A stretch of DNA of 64,000 bases from Mesostigma viride (Eukaryota; Streptophyta; Mesostigmatophyceae; Mesostigmatales; Mesostigmataceae): the NCBI GenBank assembly GCA_009746045.1, contig RPFO01000940.1:1-64000 (forward strand). Direction: 5' to 3'. Below, piece by piece: positions 31,113 through 41,682 of the stretch. Made by a program: the position numbers and the translations under genes. The notes under the pieces were generated by a model, which had not been told where the DNA came from, ran no database searches, and saw only the letters and a program-made list of their open reading frames with translations. The stretch's first letter is position 1, and each line of letters opens with the position of its first letter.

Positions 31113-31982
31113 CACACACACCGACATGCGTGGAACTATTCCCGCTGGAACTAGGCGCTGTTGTGAACAGATGCGGTGCTGCATGTACATAAGAACCACT
31201 ACGCCGGCTAGCTGCAGCTGCATATGGACTGCTAATGGACTGCTTAGTGGTACGCGTGGTTACATGGACATGCTAGAGGCATGCACTAGCCTATAGGCAG
31301 GCCTGAGCCTCTGCATGAGCTAGCTAACCAGCGGATGGGCATGTTCATGCATGTATATTGTATGTGCATCCAGCGATGTGAATCACCATTGAGCTATGCG
31401 GCCGACATTGCATTTAGTAACTACACTTGGCATACAATGTACATATATTACTCAGCCGTGTTCAGCCCGTCTCACGGTGCGAGACTGAACAAGTCTCGCG
31501 TGCAGACATGTGTGTAGTACTCCTACACACAGATCTCGAGTGATTTATCTAGTACCAAATCCGAAAGGCTTGCATCACTCCCCGGACAGGAGAACTTTTG
31601 CGGATGACTGTAGGTGTAAGTTGGCGATGCCATGGTAACCGGAGACGTCCGTCCTATAGTCAGCAAAATTGGTGCGAGAGGTCCCCAGTTCGATTCCGGT
31701 CGGATTCATTTGCAGATCGCGTTTTCCACGTTTTCCGCGGCCCGGCACTGAACGCAAAGGTTTTCACCTTTGCGGAGTGCCTGATCAGAATATATTACTC
31801 GCGTGGATCCGGCCGGCATGTACGTGTACGTACACCAGCTTGATGATTGATCTGGCTTCCTCTAGTTTGTTATAGCTGCTAGTGCTTCGGTGCCTTAACT
31901 GCATGCATGCATCGAGATCAAGTGCCATGCATGCATGTCAAGTGCATTTCAAATGCCGTATACATTTGTGCATAGGTATATT
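31113..31982. other. No gene; tRNA-like B-box motif at about 31687
   Basis: GAGAGGTCCCCAGTTCGATT CCGG (31676-31699) fits the internal Pol III B-box of tRNA genes or tRNA-derived SINEs. I cannot fold a complete cloverleaf, because the T-stem has two mismatches and no matching acceptor stem lies 5'. The rest holds nothing recognised. Confidence 0.3.
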
Positions 31983-32345
31983 AATTAATTAATTAGAAAC
32001 ATAACTCCGTTGGGAGTATATGTAGCACATAGCCCTTGAGAAGGGGCATATGGCCTATAATACATTCTAAGCTACTTCCTGCAAGGGTGGGAATGTAAAC
32101 GACACTTGCTCTAGGTGCACCAGGGCACCTGCACCCCCCAGAGTCTCGGGCAACACCCAGCTAAGGGGAGCCCGTCATAGGGGGGGAAGATCAGCATAGC
32201 TATACAAGAGCTAGAGCGTGGCATCTCAGCAGAGAGCAGCTCTCTGCATGGGCACAGCATAACTAGATAAAGCTAGGCATCATCTGGAGTGTGGCACATA
32301 ATAGGCACACATGTACATGGCTAAATAATACTCGTGAATCAGCTG
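31983..32345. repeat. Interspersed repeat R, copy 1
   Basis: Starts with (ATTA)n, then TCCGTTGGGAG, TAGCACAT, GAGAAGGGGCATATGG, CTACTTCCTGCAAGGGT, AGATCA.CAT, CTCAGCAGAGAG, GGCATCATC. The same order is seen at 43505-43800 at about 80% identity by eye. Confidence 0.75.
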
Positions 32346-32590
32346 GTATAGAGCCTGTAGGAGGCTTACATGTACATTAATTAATTAATTAATAGACACG
32401 TGACTGCGTCACGTGAGCATAAGTCCTCAGTGGGAGGGGAACATGGGATGGAATGGATGGTATAAGCTATCTAGGTCCTAGTTACAGGGGTGTGGGCACC
32501 GCGGCCCGAATCGCTATGAATGCCATACTTGGTCACACGCGGAGCCCCCACAGGCTTGGGGGGGTGGTTTTACCGGATTAGGATACATTT

Positions 32591-33376
32591 TTTTGTCTAG
32601 GATACATTTGATGCACTGTGCAGTTTTCAGATGTGTTTGTGGGGGTTGATTGCGCCTAGCATGCATTTTATTGAAGCAATGAGTTTCCCAAGATATACAT
32701 TATATAAACTAAGACAATTGACCCATTAACGCAATGAGACAACATCAATGAGACAACATATGCCAATTGAAGGCTGCCCGCAACTTTATTCCAAGTTCAT
32801 TATTATATGATTCCAAGACCATAACTCTTCCAAGACCGTACATCTTCAAGATATAGCACTACAGACACCCACGCGGCTTCCGCGGTCATCACGCTCCTCC
32901 TCCAAGACAACTCAACCTTACAGGACGTTGGGCCATCATACGTCCGGAATAATTGTGTCACTTATTACATAACCAAACTTTTTGAGGGATCGCCATGGTT
33001 GCATGGTTTCAACACATGCGCCCTGCACTCATGTGCATCAAAGGTGTTGCGTAGTGCCAACTCAGTGTCAAAGAACTGATTCAATAATATTTCCCGTATG
33101 GCCATGAAGGCCCACATGAGTTAAACATGGCCGAGAGTGATTGCATCATCCTTCTTGGCGACATCGGTCTTGACGACGTCGATGGGGAAGACGGCAGCAC
33201 CTGCATGTGAACAAAAGAATCCATGAACTGTGGCATCCAAAGGCAACAACATATTAGCATCCCATTGAACACGAAGCCACGCTGACCCGGCCATCCAGCC
33301 GCCCACGCAGCCACAGAGCCAGCCAGCCACGCAGTGACGCACCCACCCAGCCACACATCCACGCATCCACGCACCC
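32591..33376. other. Left subterminal region of the TIR element
   Basis: AT-rich, with ATGAGACAACAT repeats near 32730. A similar region with AAAAGAGACAACA lies near the right end (41466, 41531). No gene supported. Confidence 0.45.
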
Positions 33377-34270
33377 GGCACCCCCCCCCCCCCCAGCCAG
33401 CCACGCAGCCACGCAGCCACGCAGCCACGCAGCAGCGCAGCCACGCAGCCACACAGCCACGCACCCTCCTTTCCAGCCACGCAGCCACGCAGCCACGCAG
33501 CCACGCAGCCACGCAGCCACGCAGCCACGCAGCAGCGCAGCTACACGCAGCCACACAGCCACGCACCCTCCTTTCCAGCCAAGCAGCCACGCAGCCACGC
33601 AGCCACGCAGCCACGCAGCAGCGCAGCCACGCAGCCACACAGCCACGCACCCTCCTTTCCAGCCACGCAGCCACGCAGCCACGCAGCAGCGCAGCCACGC
33701 AGCCACACAGCCACGCACCCTCCTTTCCAGCCAAGCAGCCACGCAGCCACGCAGCCACGCAGCAGCGCAGCCACGCAGCCACACAGCCACGCAGCCACGC
33801 AGCCACGCAGCCACGCAGCAGCGCAGCCACGCAGCCACGCAGCCACGCAGCAGCGCAGCCACGCAGCCACACAGCCACGCACCCTCCTTTCCAGCCACGC
33901 AGCCACGCAGCCACGCAGCCACGCAGCCACGCAGCCACGCAGCCACGCAGCCACGCAGCCACGCAGCAGCGCAGCCACGCAGCCACACAGCCACGCACCC
34001 TCCTTTCCAGCCAAGCAGCCACGCAGCCACGCAGCAGCGCAGCCACGCAGCCACACAGCCACGCACCCTCCTTTCCAGCCACGCAGCCACGCAGCAGCGC
34101 AGCCACGCAGCCACGCAGCAGCGCAGCCACGCAGCCACACAGCCACGCAGCCACGCAGCCACGCAGCAGCGCAGCCACGCAGCCACGCAGCCACGCAGCC
34201 ACGCAGCCACGCAGCAGCGCAGCCACGCAGCCACACAGCCACGCACCCTCCTTTCCAGCCAAGCAGCCAC
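33377..34270. repeat. (GCAGCCAC)n minisatellite
   Basis: About 890 bp of GCAGCCAC octamers with recurrent GCAGCAGC and a 20-bp variant block GCACCCTCCTTTCCAGCC that gives a higher-order structure. Translates to Ala-Trp-Leu-Arg-Gly-Cys-Val type repeats, taken as by-products. Confidence 0.95.
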
Positions 34271-34349
34271 GCAGTCACACAGTCAAACCCCCCTACACCC
34301 CCCCCCCACACACCCCCCCACCCCACCCACTCAACACTACACGAATGAC

Positions 34350-34485
34350 TCACAAAGAACTGCTGCACCACCGATGATCCCTGCGGGAACTGCTCTGCTG
34401 CCGACGGTCCCTGCGAAAACTGCTGCAGTGCCGACAATGCCTGTGGAAACTGCGACATTGCCGACGCTGCCTGCGGGAACTGAAG

Positions 34486-34542
<57 letters not shown>

Positions 34543-34579
34543 AGTTGTTGCTGCAGTTGCTGCTGCAGTTGCTGCTGCA

Positions 34580-34618
<39 letters not shown>

Positions 34619-34966
34619 GCTGGACCACTTGTTTCTGCACCTCTTGACGCAGCTGCAAACCAAGCTCTTCAACCTTCTTGCTTTGGTTCTCCATAGCTCG
34701 TTGCATCTCTCTCATCGTCTGTTCCACGCCCACCAGTACGGGGGTCGGCGGCGGCAGCGGCTGGGTACGCTCTGGCTGGGTGCGCTCTGGCTGCCGTGCA
34801 GGACCTTGCCACATCGGCCGGCGCATTGGTGGTTTGCACCGGCCAAAAAATCTACTTTCATGGCACCAGATTTCTTTCCTAGCACCCATTTTCTACAATC
34901 GTCCCCGGCATAACACAAATCAATCAATTCGTCCATGTCATCGCTTCGGCTATCAGCATCGGGCAT
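34350..34966 (-). CDS. Coiled-coil polyglutamine protein, frameshifted (about 205 aa)
   Basis: The start at 34966 (MPDADSRSDDMDELIDLCYA) reads to about 34856, where a TTTTTT run shifts the frame. The second part continues RCKPPMRRPMWQGPARQPE, a Pro-rich linker and a coiled coil (about EQTMREMQRAMENQSKKVEE), then polyglutamine interrupted by Leu from the CTG array. The C-terminus is Arg/Ser-rich. A DNA-binding or oligomerising accessory protein of the TIR element is plausible from its position. No domain is recognised and no catalytic residues are seen. Confidence 0.5.
34485..34617. repeat. (CTG)n trinucleotide array
   Basis: CTG repeats interrupted by CAGTTGCTGCTG blocks at 34540-34580. Reads as polyGln on the minus strand. 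Confidence 0.95.
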
Positions 34967-35115
34967 AGTTCCCGTGGCTAGTGCCCATCATTCTTTCCAC
35001 CTTGAGCGGGGCGAAGTCACGAATTCAAGCGCGAAGTGCATTTGAATCAAGCGGGAACTGGGTGACACTGCTTGAAGACGTGCAGCTCCAAGGCATGCAA
35101 ATGATGCAATGTATG

Positions 35116-36345
35116 AAAGATACGATACGCAAAGTTCAGGTGTTCAGGTGAAGCCGTGAAGACGTGGTGAAGACAGGTGAAGACGCGGTGAAGACGTGAA
35201 GACGTGAAGACGTGAAGACGTGAAGACACGATACGGCAAGTTCAGGTGAAGTTCAGGTGTTCAGGTGAAGCCGTGAAGACGTGAAGCCGTGAAGCCGTGA
35301 AGACGTGGTGAAGACAGGTGAAGACGCGGTGAAGACGTGAAGACGTGAAGACGTGAAGACGTGAAGACGTGAAGACACGATACGGCAAGTTCAGGTGAAG
35401 TTCAGGTGTTCAGGTGAAGCCGTGAAGACGTGAAGCCGTGAGGCCGTGAAGACGTGGTGAAGACAGGTGAAGACGCGGTGAAGACGTGAAGACGTGAAGA
35501 CGTGAAGACGTGAAGACGTGAAGACACGATACGGCAAGTTCAGGTGAAGTTCAGGTGTTCAGGTGAAGCCGTGAAGACGTGAAGCCGTGAAGCCGTGAAG
35601 ACGTGGTGAAGACAGGTGAAGACGCGGTGAAGACGTGAAGACGTGAAGACGTGAAGACGTGAAGACGTGAAGACACGATACGGCAAGTTCAGGTGAAGTT
35701 CAGGTGTTCAGGTGAAGCCGTGAAGACGTGAAGCCGTGAAGCCGTGAAGACGTGGTGAAGACAGGTGAAGACGCGGTGAAGACGTGAAGACGTGAAGACG
35801 TGAAGACGTGAAGACACGATACGGCAAGTTCAGGTGAAGTTCAGGTGTTCAGGTGAAGCCGTGAAGACGTGAAGACGCGAAGACGTGAAGACGTGGTGAA
35901 GACAGGTGAAGACGCGGTGAAGACGTGAAGACGTGAAGACGTGAAGACGTGAAGACGTGAAGACACGATACGGCAAGTTCAGGTGAAGTTCAGGTGTTCA
36001 GGTGAAGCCGTGAAGACGTGAAGCCGTGAAGCCGTGAAGACGTGGTGAAGACAGGTGAAGACGCGGTGAAGACGTGAAGACGTGAAGACGTGAAGACGTG
36101 AAGACACGATACGGCAAGTTCAGGTGAAGTTCAGGTGTTCAGGTGAAGCCGTGAAGACGTGAAGACGCGAAGACGTGAAGACGTGGTGAAGACAGGTGAA
36201 GACGCGGTGAAGACGTGAAGACGTGAAGACGTGCATGCAAGGTATCAAAGATACGATACGCCGCAAGTTCAGGTGAAGTCGTGAAGACGTGAAGACGTGA
36301 AGACGTGAAGACGTGAAGACGTGAAGACGTGAAGACGTGAAGACC
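35116..36345. repeat. GTGAAGAC minisatellite with 149-bp higher-order unit
   Basis: Octamer GTGAAGAC repeats with the marker CGATACGGCAAGTTCAGGTG recurring at 35229, 35378, 35527, 35676, 35817, 35966 and 36107. Spacings are 149 bp, or 141 where one octamer is lost. No coding content is claimed. Confidence 0.95.
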
Positions 36346-36439
36346 AGGACTGACACGTGAAGACTGGGACGTGAAGGCAAGTTGCAGCACTCGGCCGCTG
36401 CAGTCGCACGCAGGTAGAAACGAGTATTGCTGCTTGAAT

Positions 36440-36750
36440 CTGTCAAGACCCCATCGAATGTAAAACAGGTTTTTCGTAAAGAAATCCGATTTGTGGGCGG
36501 GCTTTATATTATTATATATTGCTTCTGTCCAAGCACTACCGGATGTAAAACAGTATACTTCTTGAAGAAATAAGTTGGGGCTTTGTTGGGCGTCACATTT
36601 GACCGGTGGGCGGAGTTTCCTGCTTCTGTGAAGGCGCCATCGAATGTAGATCAGTAGATTTTCTAAAGAAATCTGAGTTGTGGGCGGGGCCTTTATTGCT
36701 TGTGTCCATCCACCACCGGATGTAGAACAGTAGACTTATTGAAGGTGAAT
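36440..36750. repeat. Degenerate 75-100-bp repeats, 4 units
   Basis: Each unit contains CCRYCGRATGTARANCAG, then a TTGAAGAAAT-like stretch, then GGGCGGGG (about 36449, 36535, 36645, 36710). Confidence 0.7.
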
Positions 36751-36885
36751 CACGATACAACAGCTGTAGTTGACAACATCATGACCGGCACATCTTTCCC
36801 CCACCGCTGCTCAACCCGGTCCCCCCCAAACTCCTCCACACTTGCCCACCTTTCCACCCTCCTCCACGGCCCGTTGTGTTTGCAG

Positions 36886-39800
36886 GCGTCGGCACAAAGG
36901 GAGGAGGCCGTGCGAGCCGGGAAACTCACGGTATGGTTTGATTTCTAGTTTTGTATTAGGACCCTAGGGTAGCTATGTTATATAGGCATGTCTGACAGCA
37001 TAGCTCACCATTTCATTACCATGGGATGCTGAGCATACCATTTCCAGAGAGGTAAGTCAGTCACTCTTCGCAGTTGACAAGTCAGAGAAAGCAATCAAGT
37101 GCAGCGTTCACAACTCTTGCCGCTCGTAACCTTTTGTCTGCCCTGTTTGGCAGCTCCCTGTCTTTGCTTTCTCTCGTATTTCTTTCTTTTGTCTCTTTTC
37201 TACATCTTTCTTTGCTAATTCTTGAATATATGATGCTATTGTAGCATCCTTCTAGCGCGGATCGCTCTTAATATCCTTCTCGCGCACGTTTCCTCGCTTT
37301 TTCTCATGTAAGAGCGTCTTCCCTGCCCATGCAGCGTGTACCTGGTGTGTGTGGCTCTGCCTTGCCAATCACAACTGACCGACATGCTGGTCAGGCACTG
37401 CAGGTCGTTGCCCTTGCGTGTGTGAACCTGCTGTTTTGGCTGTTCCCATGGCCGCTGCGTGTGTCCGTGAATGATACCATGGGAGGGAGACTTCTCCCAT
37501 GGGTCCCCTTCGCTGACACTCGTGATGTAGGTTCGCGTCGACTTGTTTCTCTCACTGTGCCCATATTGGCCTCGCACGGCTTTGTCTCTCATTCCTTGTT
37601 TGCATGCGGCGGCGTGTAGACCATCATCTTCATCCGAGACCGCAACAGCAAGGGCCAGGAGGTGAGTAATTGCTGAGGGCATGGCTCCTATCCCTTGATG
37701 AGTCTAGCGCCATGTACCACCCTCTATGCCTGCATATAGGTGACGCATTGAAAATGCAAGCATCTTACTAGAAGTAGCACGGGCCTCCGAGGTGAGATTC
37801 TGCGCAGGCCTCATGATCCCAATGGACCTGCGAAGCGCATGGCGCGCATGGGCGGCCGGCCGGCGCAGCTGGCATGCGGCGGGGCGGGGCTGTCGACGGG
37901 CGGCGGGGCAGGGCCGTCGGCGCGCGGGGGCCAGCGGCGCTGCCGGTGCGCGCGGGCGGCGGGCCGGCGCACCTGGCATGCGGCGGGGCAGGGCTGTCGA
38001 CGGGCGGCGGGGCGGGGCAGTCGACGGGCGGCGGGGCAGGGCCAGCGGCGCTGCCGGCGCGCGTGGGCAGCGGGCCGGCGCAGCTGGCATGCGGCGGGGC
38101 GGGGCTGTCGACGGGCGTCGGGGCAGGGCTGTTGACGGGCGGCGGGGCAGGGCCGTCGGCGCGCGGGGGGCCAGCGGCGCTGCCGGCGCGCGCGGGCGGC
38201 GGGCCGGCGCACCTGGCATGCGGTGGGTCGGGGCTGTCGACGGGCGGCGGGGCGGGGCAGTCGACGGGCGGCGGGGCAGGGCCGTCAGCGCGCGGGGGGC
38301 CAGCGGCGCTGCCGGCGCGCGTGGGCGGCGGGCCGGCGCAGCTGGCATGCGGCGGGGCGGGGCAGTCGACAGGCGGCGGGGCGGGGCAGCCGGTGCGCGG
38401 CGGGGCGGCGCCGTCGGCGGGCGGCGAGGTGGCGCAGCCAGCGCGCAGCGAGGTGGCAGCGGCGGCGCAGCCTGCATGCGGCGGGGCAGGGCTGTCGACG
38501 GGCGGCGGGGCGGGGCAGTCGACGGGCGGCGGGGCAGGGCCGTCGGCGCGCGGGGGCCAGCGGCGCTGCCGGCGCGCATGGGCGGCGGGCCGGCGCAGCT
38601 GGCATGCGGCGGGGCGGGGCTGTCAACGGGCGGCGGGGCAGGGCCGTCGGCGCGCGGGGGCCAACGGCGCTGCCGGCGCGCGTGGGCGGCGGGCCGGCGC
38701 AGCTGGCATGCGGCGGGGCGGGGCAGCCTGTCGACGGGCTACGGGGCGGGGCAGCCGGCGCGCGGCGGGCCGGCGGCGCAGCCGGCGGGCGGCGGAGCGG
38801 CGGAGCGGCGGAGCGGCACAGCCGGTGCCTGAAAAACGCGGTCGCTCAATGAAGGTGCACCACGCCGTCTTCTTCCAGGTACAGGGCAACACAGAGACCT
38901 GGTTGTCCTACCGGACCACGGAGTCCCAAAAGACGCCGTGGCAGCCCGCGGGGACTCGACAGGAAGGCGCGCCACGGTGCGGGAAGGCGATGACACAGCC
39001 ATACAGGTTTGATGCGGAGGGGCGGCCGCTGTTTGGCGTCCGACTTGTGGATCCAGACCGCATTCCGATGTTGCAGGACACCCCAGCCTTCGCACCATTG
39101 AACATGGAGTTTCTGGGGAAGGAGCTGGAGTCGATCAAAACAAGGGTCGAGAAGTTGCCCCATGGCATCTGGCAGTGGTACTTTCCGCCCGACACCATCA
39201 AGCCAAACAAGGCCTTTTTTCGCAAGTCAAGTCCCACATGCCCCTGAGGAGGTGCCTGAGGAGTGGCGCCCTTTGCCGTGGCCATCTCGCGCGGACATCT
39301 CCGCCCTGCGTGAGCACGATGCAGCGCCTGAACCACCACCGACGCAAGAAGAGCACTTCATGGCGTTGGTCGACGCAGAGGCGGTGCGCGTCACCCCGCT
39401 GGTAGACCGAGTTCGTCATGATGGCCACACACAGCAGGAATGGGCGGCAGAAGACAGGGCCATGGCAGCCAAGGTCGCTTACTTGAAGCGCATGCAAGGC
39501 GTTGAGAAAGGCTCCGCTGTTCTATACTGGCACCCTTCAGCTGGTATTCTCTGCAACTCGAAGCTCACGTGGACTCCAGTCCTCGTTGGCATCATCAAGG
39601 AGGTGGTTGCGAAGGAGGATGGCGGCCAACCTTCTATTGAGCTCTTTGTATACCGCGCTAAGCATTTGCATGACACGTGGCACCCGTGGAATACAGACAT
39701 TGCGCAATGGCCCCATCCGCCAACCACTGCGGCGCACACGGTGATCATCACCGCCTCAGACCTCGTCTTGACACAAGTGGTGGGCAAGCGAGGTCAGCCG

Positions 39801-40379
39801 CCCCATGGAGTCTCCTTGGGTGCGAACGAAAAGCTCACCAAGGAGTGCCTAAAGGCGCTGAAGGAGGTGCCCTATGACGCGGAACACCCGGTCGTGAAGT
39901 GGCAAGATGCTGAATGCTCGAAGGGCATCGTCGGCATGGCGAAGGCATGCTGGGAAGGCGTAACGCTGCAGGTCAAGAGTGGCAGCCGCAACCTCGTAGG
40001 GCAAGTCGTGTGTCATTGGGCGTCGGAGCGTGTGACATCCGCGGACGGTCGCACCGAAAGCCGGGACGGCAGGTACCATGGTCGTGTCGCTGTTGTCGAC
40101 ACGCAAAACGACATGGTAGCCATGTACTGGGGTGCCCGTTGGGAGGAGGACGCGGTTTCTTGCGTGCCTCTCCACGAGCTGGAGGCACAGATCTGCGGGT
40201 GCCCCGGTGTGGTCGTCCCTGCGTTGCAAGCGCCGGATATCACCCTGGCCGAGGCTCGATTGCGCGAGATGGTTCCACCCAGCGACGTTGTGGCGGAGAA
40301 CAACAACGCAGGCGCCTCCCGGCGTCGGAAGCGAGCGCTCATCCTTGCCGATGACGATGACGACGACGACGACTGCTGA
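36886..40379 (+). CDS. Spliced gene of unknown function in the TIR element; 5' end not found
   Basis: Three exons join in phase 0: 36886-36930 (ASAQREEAVRAGKLT), 37620-37661 (TIIFIRDRNSKGQE) and 38879-40379 (VQGNTETWLSYRTTESQ onward), with TGCAG, TGTAG and TTCCAG acceptors and GTATGG and GTGAGT donors. The last exon is broken once, at a T-run at about 39215. After it the protein continues ASQVPHAPEEVPEEWRPLPW to an Arg/Lys patch and an acidic Asp tail (stop 40377-40379). Two segments (about 39520-39690 and 40075-40200) look like small beta-barrels of Tudor/SH3 type, a weak impression. No transposase, nuclease or other catalytic motif was recognised. At least one upstream exon with the start codon is missing from the model. 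Confidence 0.5.
37840..38835. repeat. Very GC-rich minisatellite within an intron
   Basis: About 1 kb of GGCGGGGC, GTCGACGGGC and GCGGGCCGGCGCAGCTGGCA blocks, the last recurring about every 105-130 bp. It is open in several frames because it lacks A/T stops. I place it in the intron 37662-38878. Confidence 0.85.
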
Positions 40380-40385
40380 AGCGCA

Positions 40386-40800
40386 AGCAGCGTTGTTGTC
40401 ATTGAGCTGCTCATGTGCTGCTGCTGCTGCTGTGCTGCCATGCTATTGCTGCTGCATTGCTGCCGTACTGCTGCTGTGCTATTGTGCTGATGTGTTGCTG
40501 CATTGCTGCCGTGCCGCTGATGTATTGCTGTCGTGCTGCTGTGTTGATGCACTGCTGCATTGCTGCCGTGCTGCTGAGCTAGTACTGCCTATTAGTGAAT
40601 TTCCTATCAATGGACTATAGTCCACTGATAGGAAATTCAGGAATCGGCATACTAAGTTGCTGCTGCGCTGACTTGTGCTCCTGCTATGCGGCCGTGTTGA
40701 TGTGCTACAGTTGTGCTGCTGCTGTGCTACGGTCATGCTGCTGCTGTGTTGCTGGGCTGATGTGTTGTTGCATTGATGTAGTGGCTATTGTTCCGCTACT
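40386..40800. repeat. GCTGCTGTGCTG low-complexity tract
   Basis: Degenerate trinucleotide-rich DNA (GCTGCTG, TGTGCTGATG) following the gene. No separate gene supported. Confidence 0.7.
40596..40639. terminator. 44-bp near-perfect palindrome
   Basis: TGAATTTCCTATCA..TGGACTA is followed by its reverse complement with one mismatch. It lies 217 bp after the stop codon of the upstream gene; it could form a cruciform or an RNA hairpin. Confidence 0.6.
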
Positions 40801-41682
40801 ACAATTTGCTACTGATGCCGCTGCTGGTGCTTTTTTGCATGTCAGTGCCCGCTATGTTCACACCACTGTTGCCGCGGTTGGTATCGCGTGATTTCCACCG
40901 GTTGTGCGTTGACATGTGTTACTCATGCATTTGCCCCTATATTTGGTAGCACGCGGTTTCGCGTTAGTTAGGTGCAGACAGCTGCATGTAGACAAACATC
41001 TTGTTTAAGTCGGTCAATTAACTGTTCTTGACGCATCATGGTCCAAGTCGACCGACCTGTAGGGACCAGTAGAGCAATTGTCTAGGAGAAAGAGCGTGAT
41101 CGCTGCAGAAGCCGCGTGGCAGCCGTGGCTGTACCTGTAGTACGACCTGCATATATATGGATACTGTATTTGGATACTGGGTTGTTTATCAATTCTGGTT
41201 TTAATTTATTTAGTGTACCTGGTGTTGGCATGCCAACTCAGTGCTAAACTACTTTATGCACAATGATGCAACTTGATGCTATAGTGACGTGCCACGATGT
41301 AACTTTATTAACTTCACCATTAGTCATGGGGTCAATAGGATTGCTCATTATGCCATGTTAACATGAACCATGGGTTACGTAATAGTGAAAACAGTAATCA
41401 TGATGCTCCACTTGAAGTCTCCAACATGGTCATGTTTGGAATTTTATTGATCATATTCACAATATATGAAAAGAGACAACAAACGTGGAAGCATGGCACG
41501 CCGAGGCCGATAATATATGTGTGAAATATGAAAAGAGACAACATCTTTGGCAAGCATGATCATATTATGCTTGCCAAACATATTAATGATATCGACCATG
41601 TCCAGAAACCATGTTTGCCAATGGTGCATTTAGGATACATTTGAAGCCGTGCAAATGTATCCTAATCCGGTAAAACCACCCG

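Larger units (their letters stand above)
32562..41681. mobile_element. 9.1-kb TIR element inserted in the LINE
   Basis: Perfect 29-bp terminal inverted repeats begin GGGTGGTTTTACCGGATTAG and continue GATACATTT (32562-32590, 41653-41681). Flanking GGGG (32558-32561, 41682-41685) is the likely target duplication, but the site is a G-run so its length is uncertain. AGGATACATTTG recurs subterminally on both sides (about 32598 and 41632), as transposase sites often do. Inside are a polyQ coiled-coil gene (34350-34966, minus), a spliced gene of unknown function (36886-40379, plus) and large minisatellites. No known transposase signature was recognised, so the superfamily is open. Confidence 0.85.

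Noticed and set aside
30714-31296. RTRTRT/VRVRVR/HTHTHT proteins
   Set aside because: By-products of (CACACG)n.
31640-31715. tRNA gene
   Set aside because: B-box present but T-stem mismatched and no acceptor stem or anticodon arm could be folded.
33081-34458. AWLRGCVA repeat proteins of about 300-390 aa on both strands
   Set aside because: By-products of the GCAGCCAC octamer array; composition follows the DNA repeat, no other coding sign.
37704-38892. Large GGGA, PRRP and similar frames
   Set aside because: GC above about 80% removes stop codons in all frames; the tract lies in an intron of the 36886-40379 gene.
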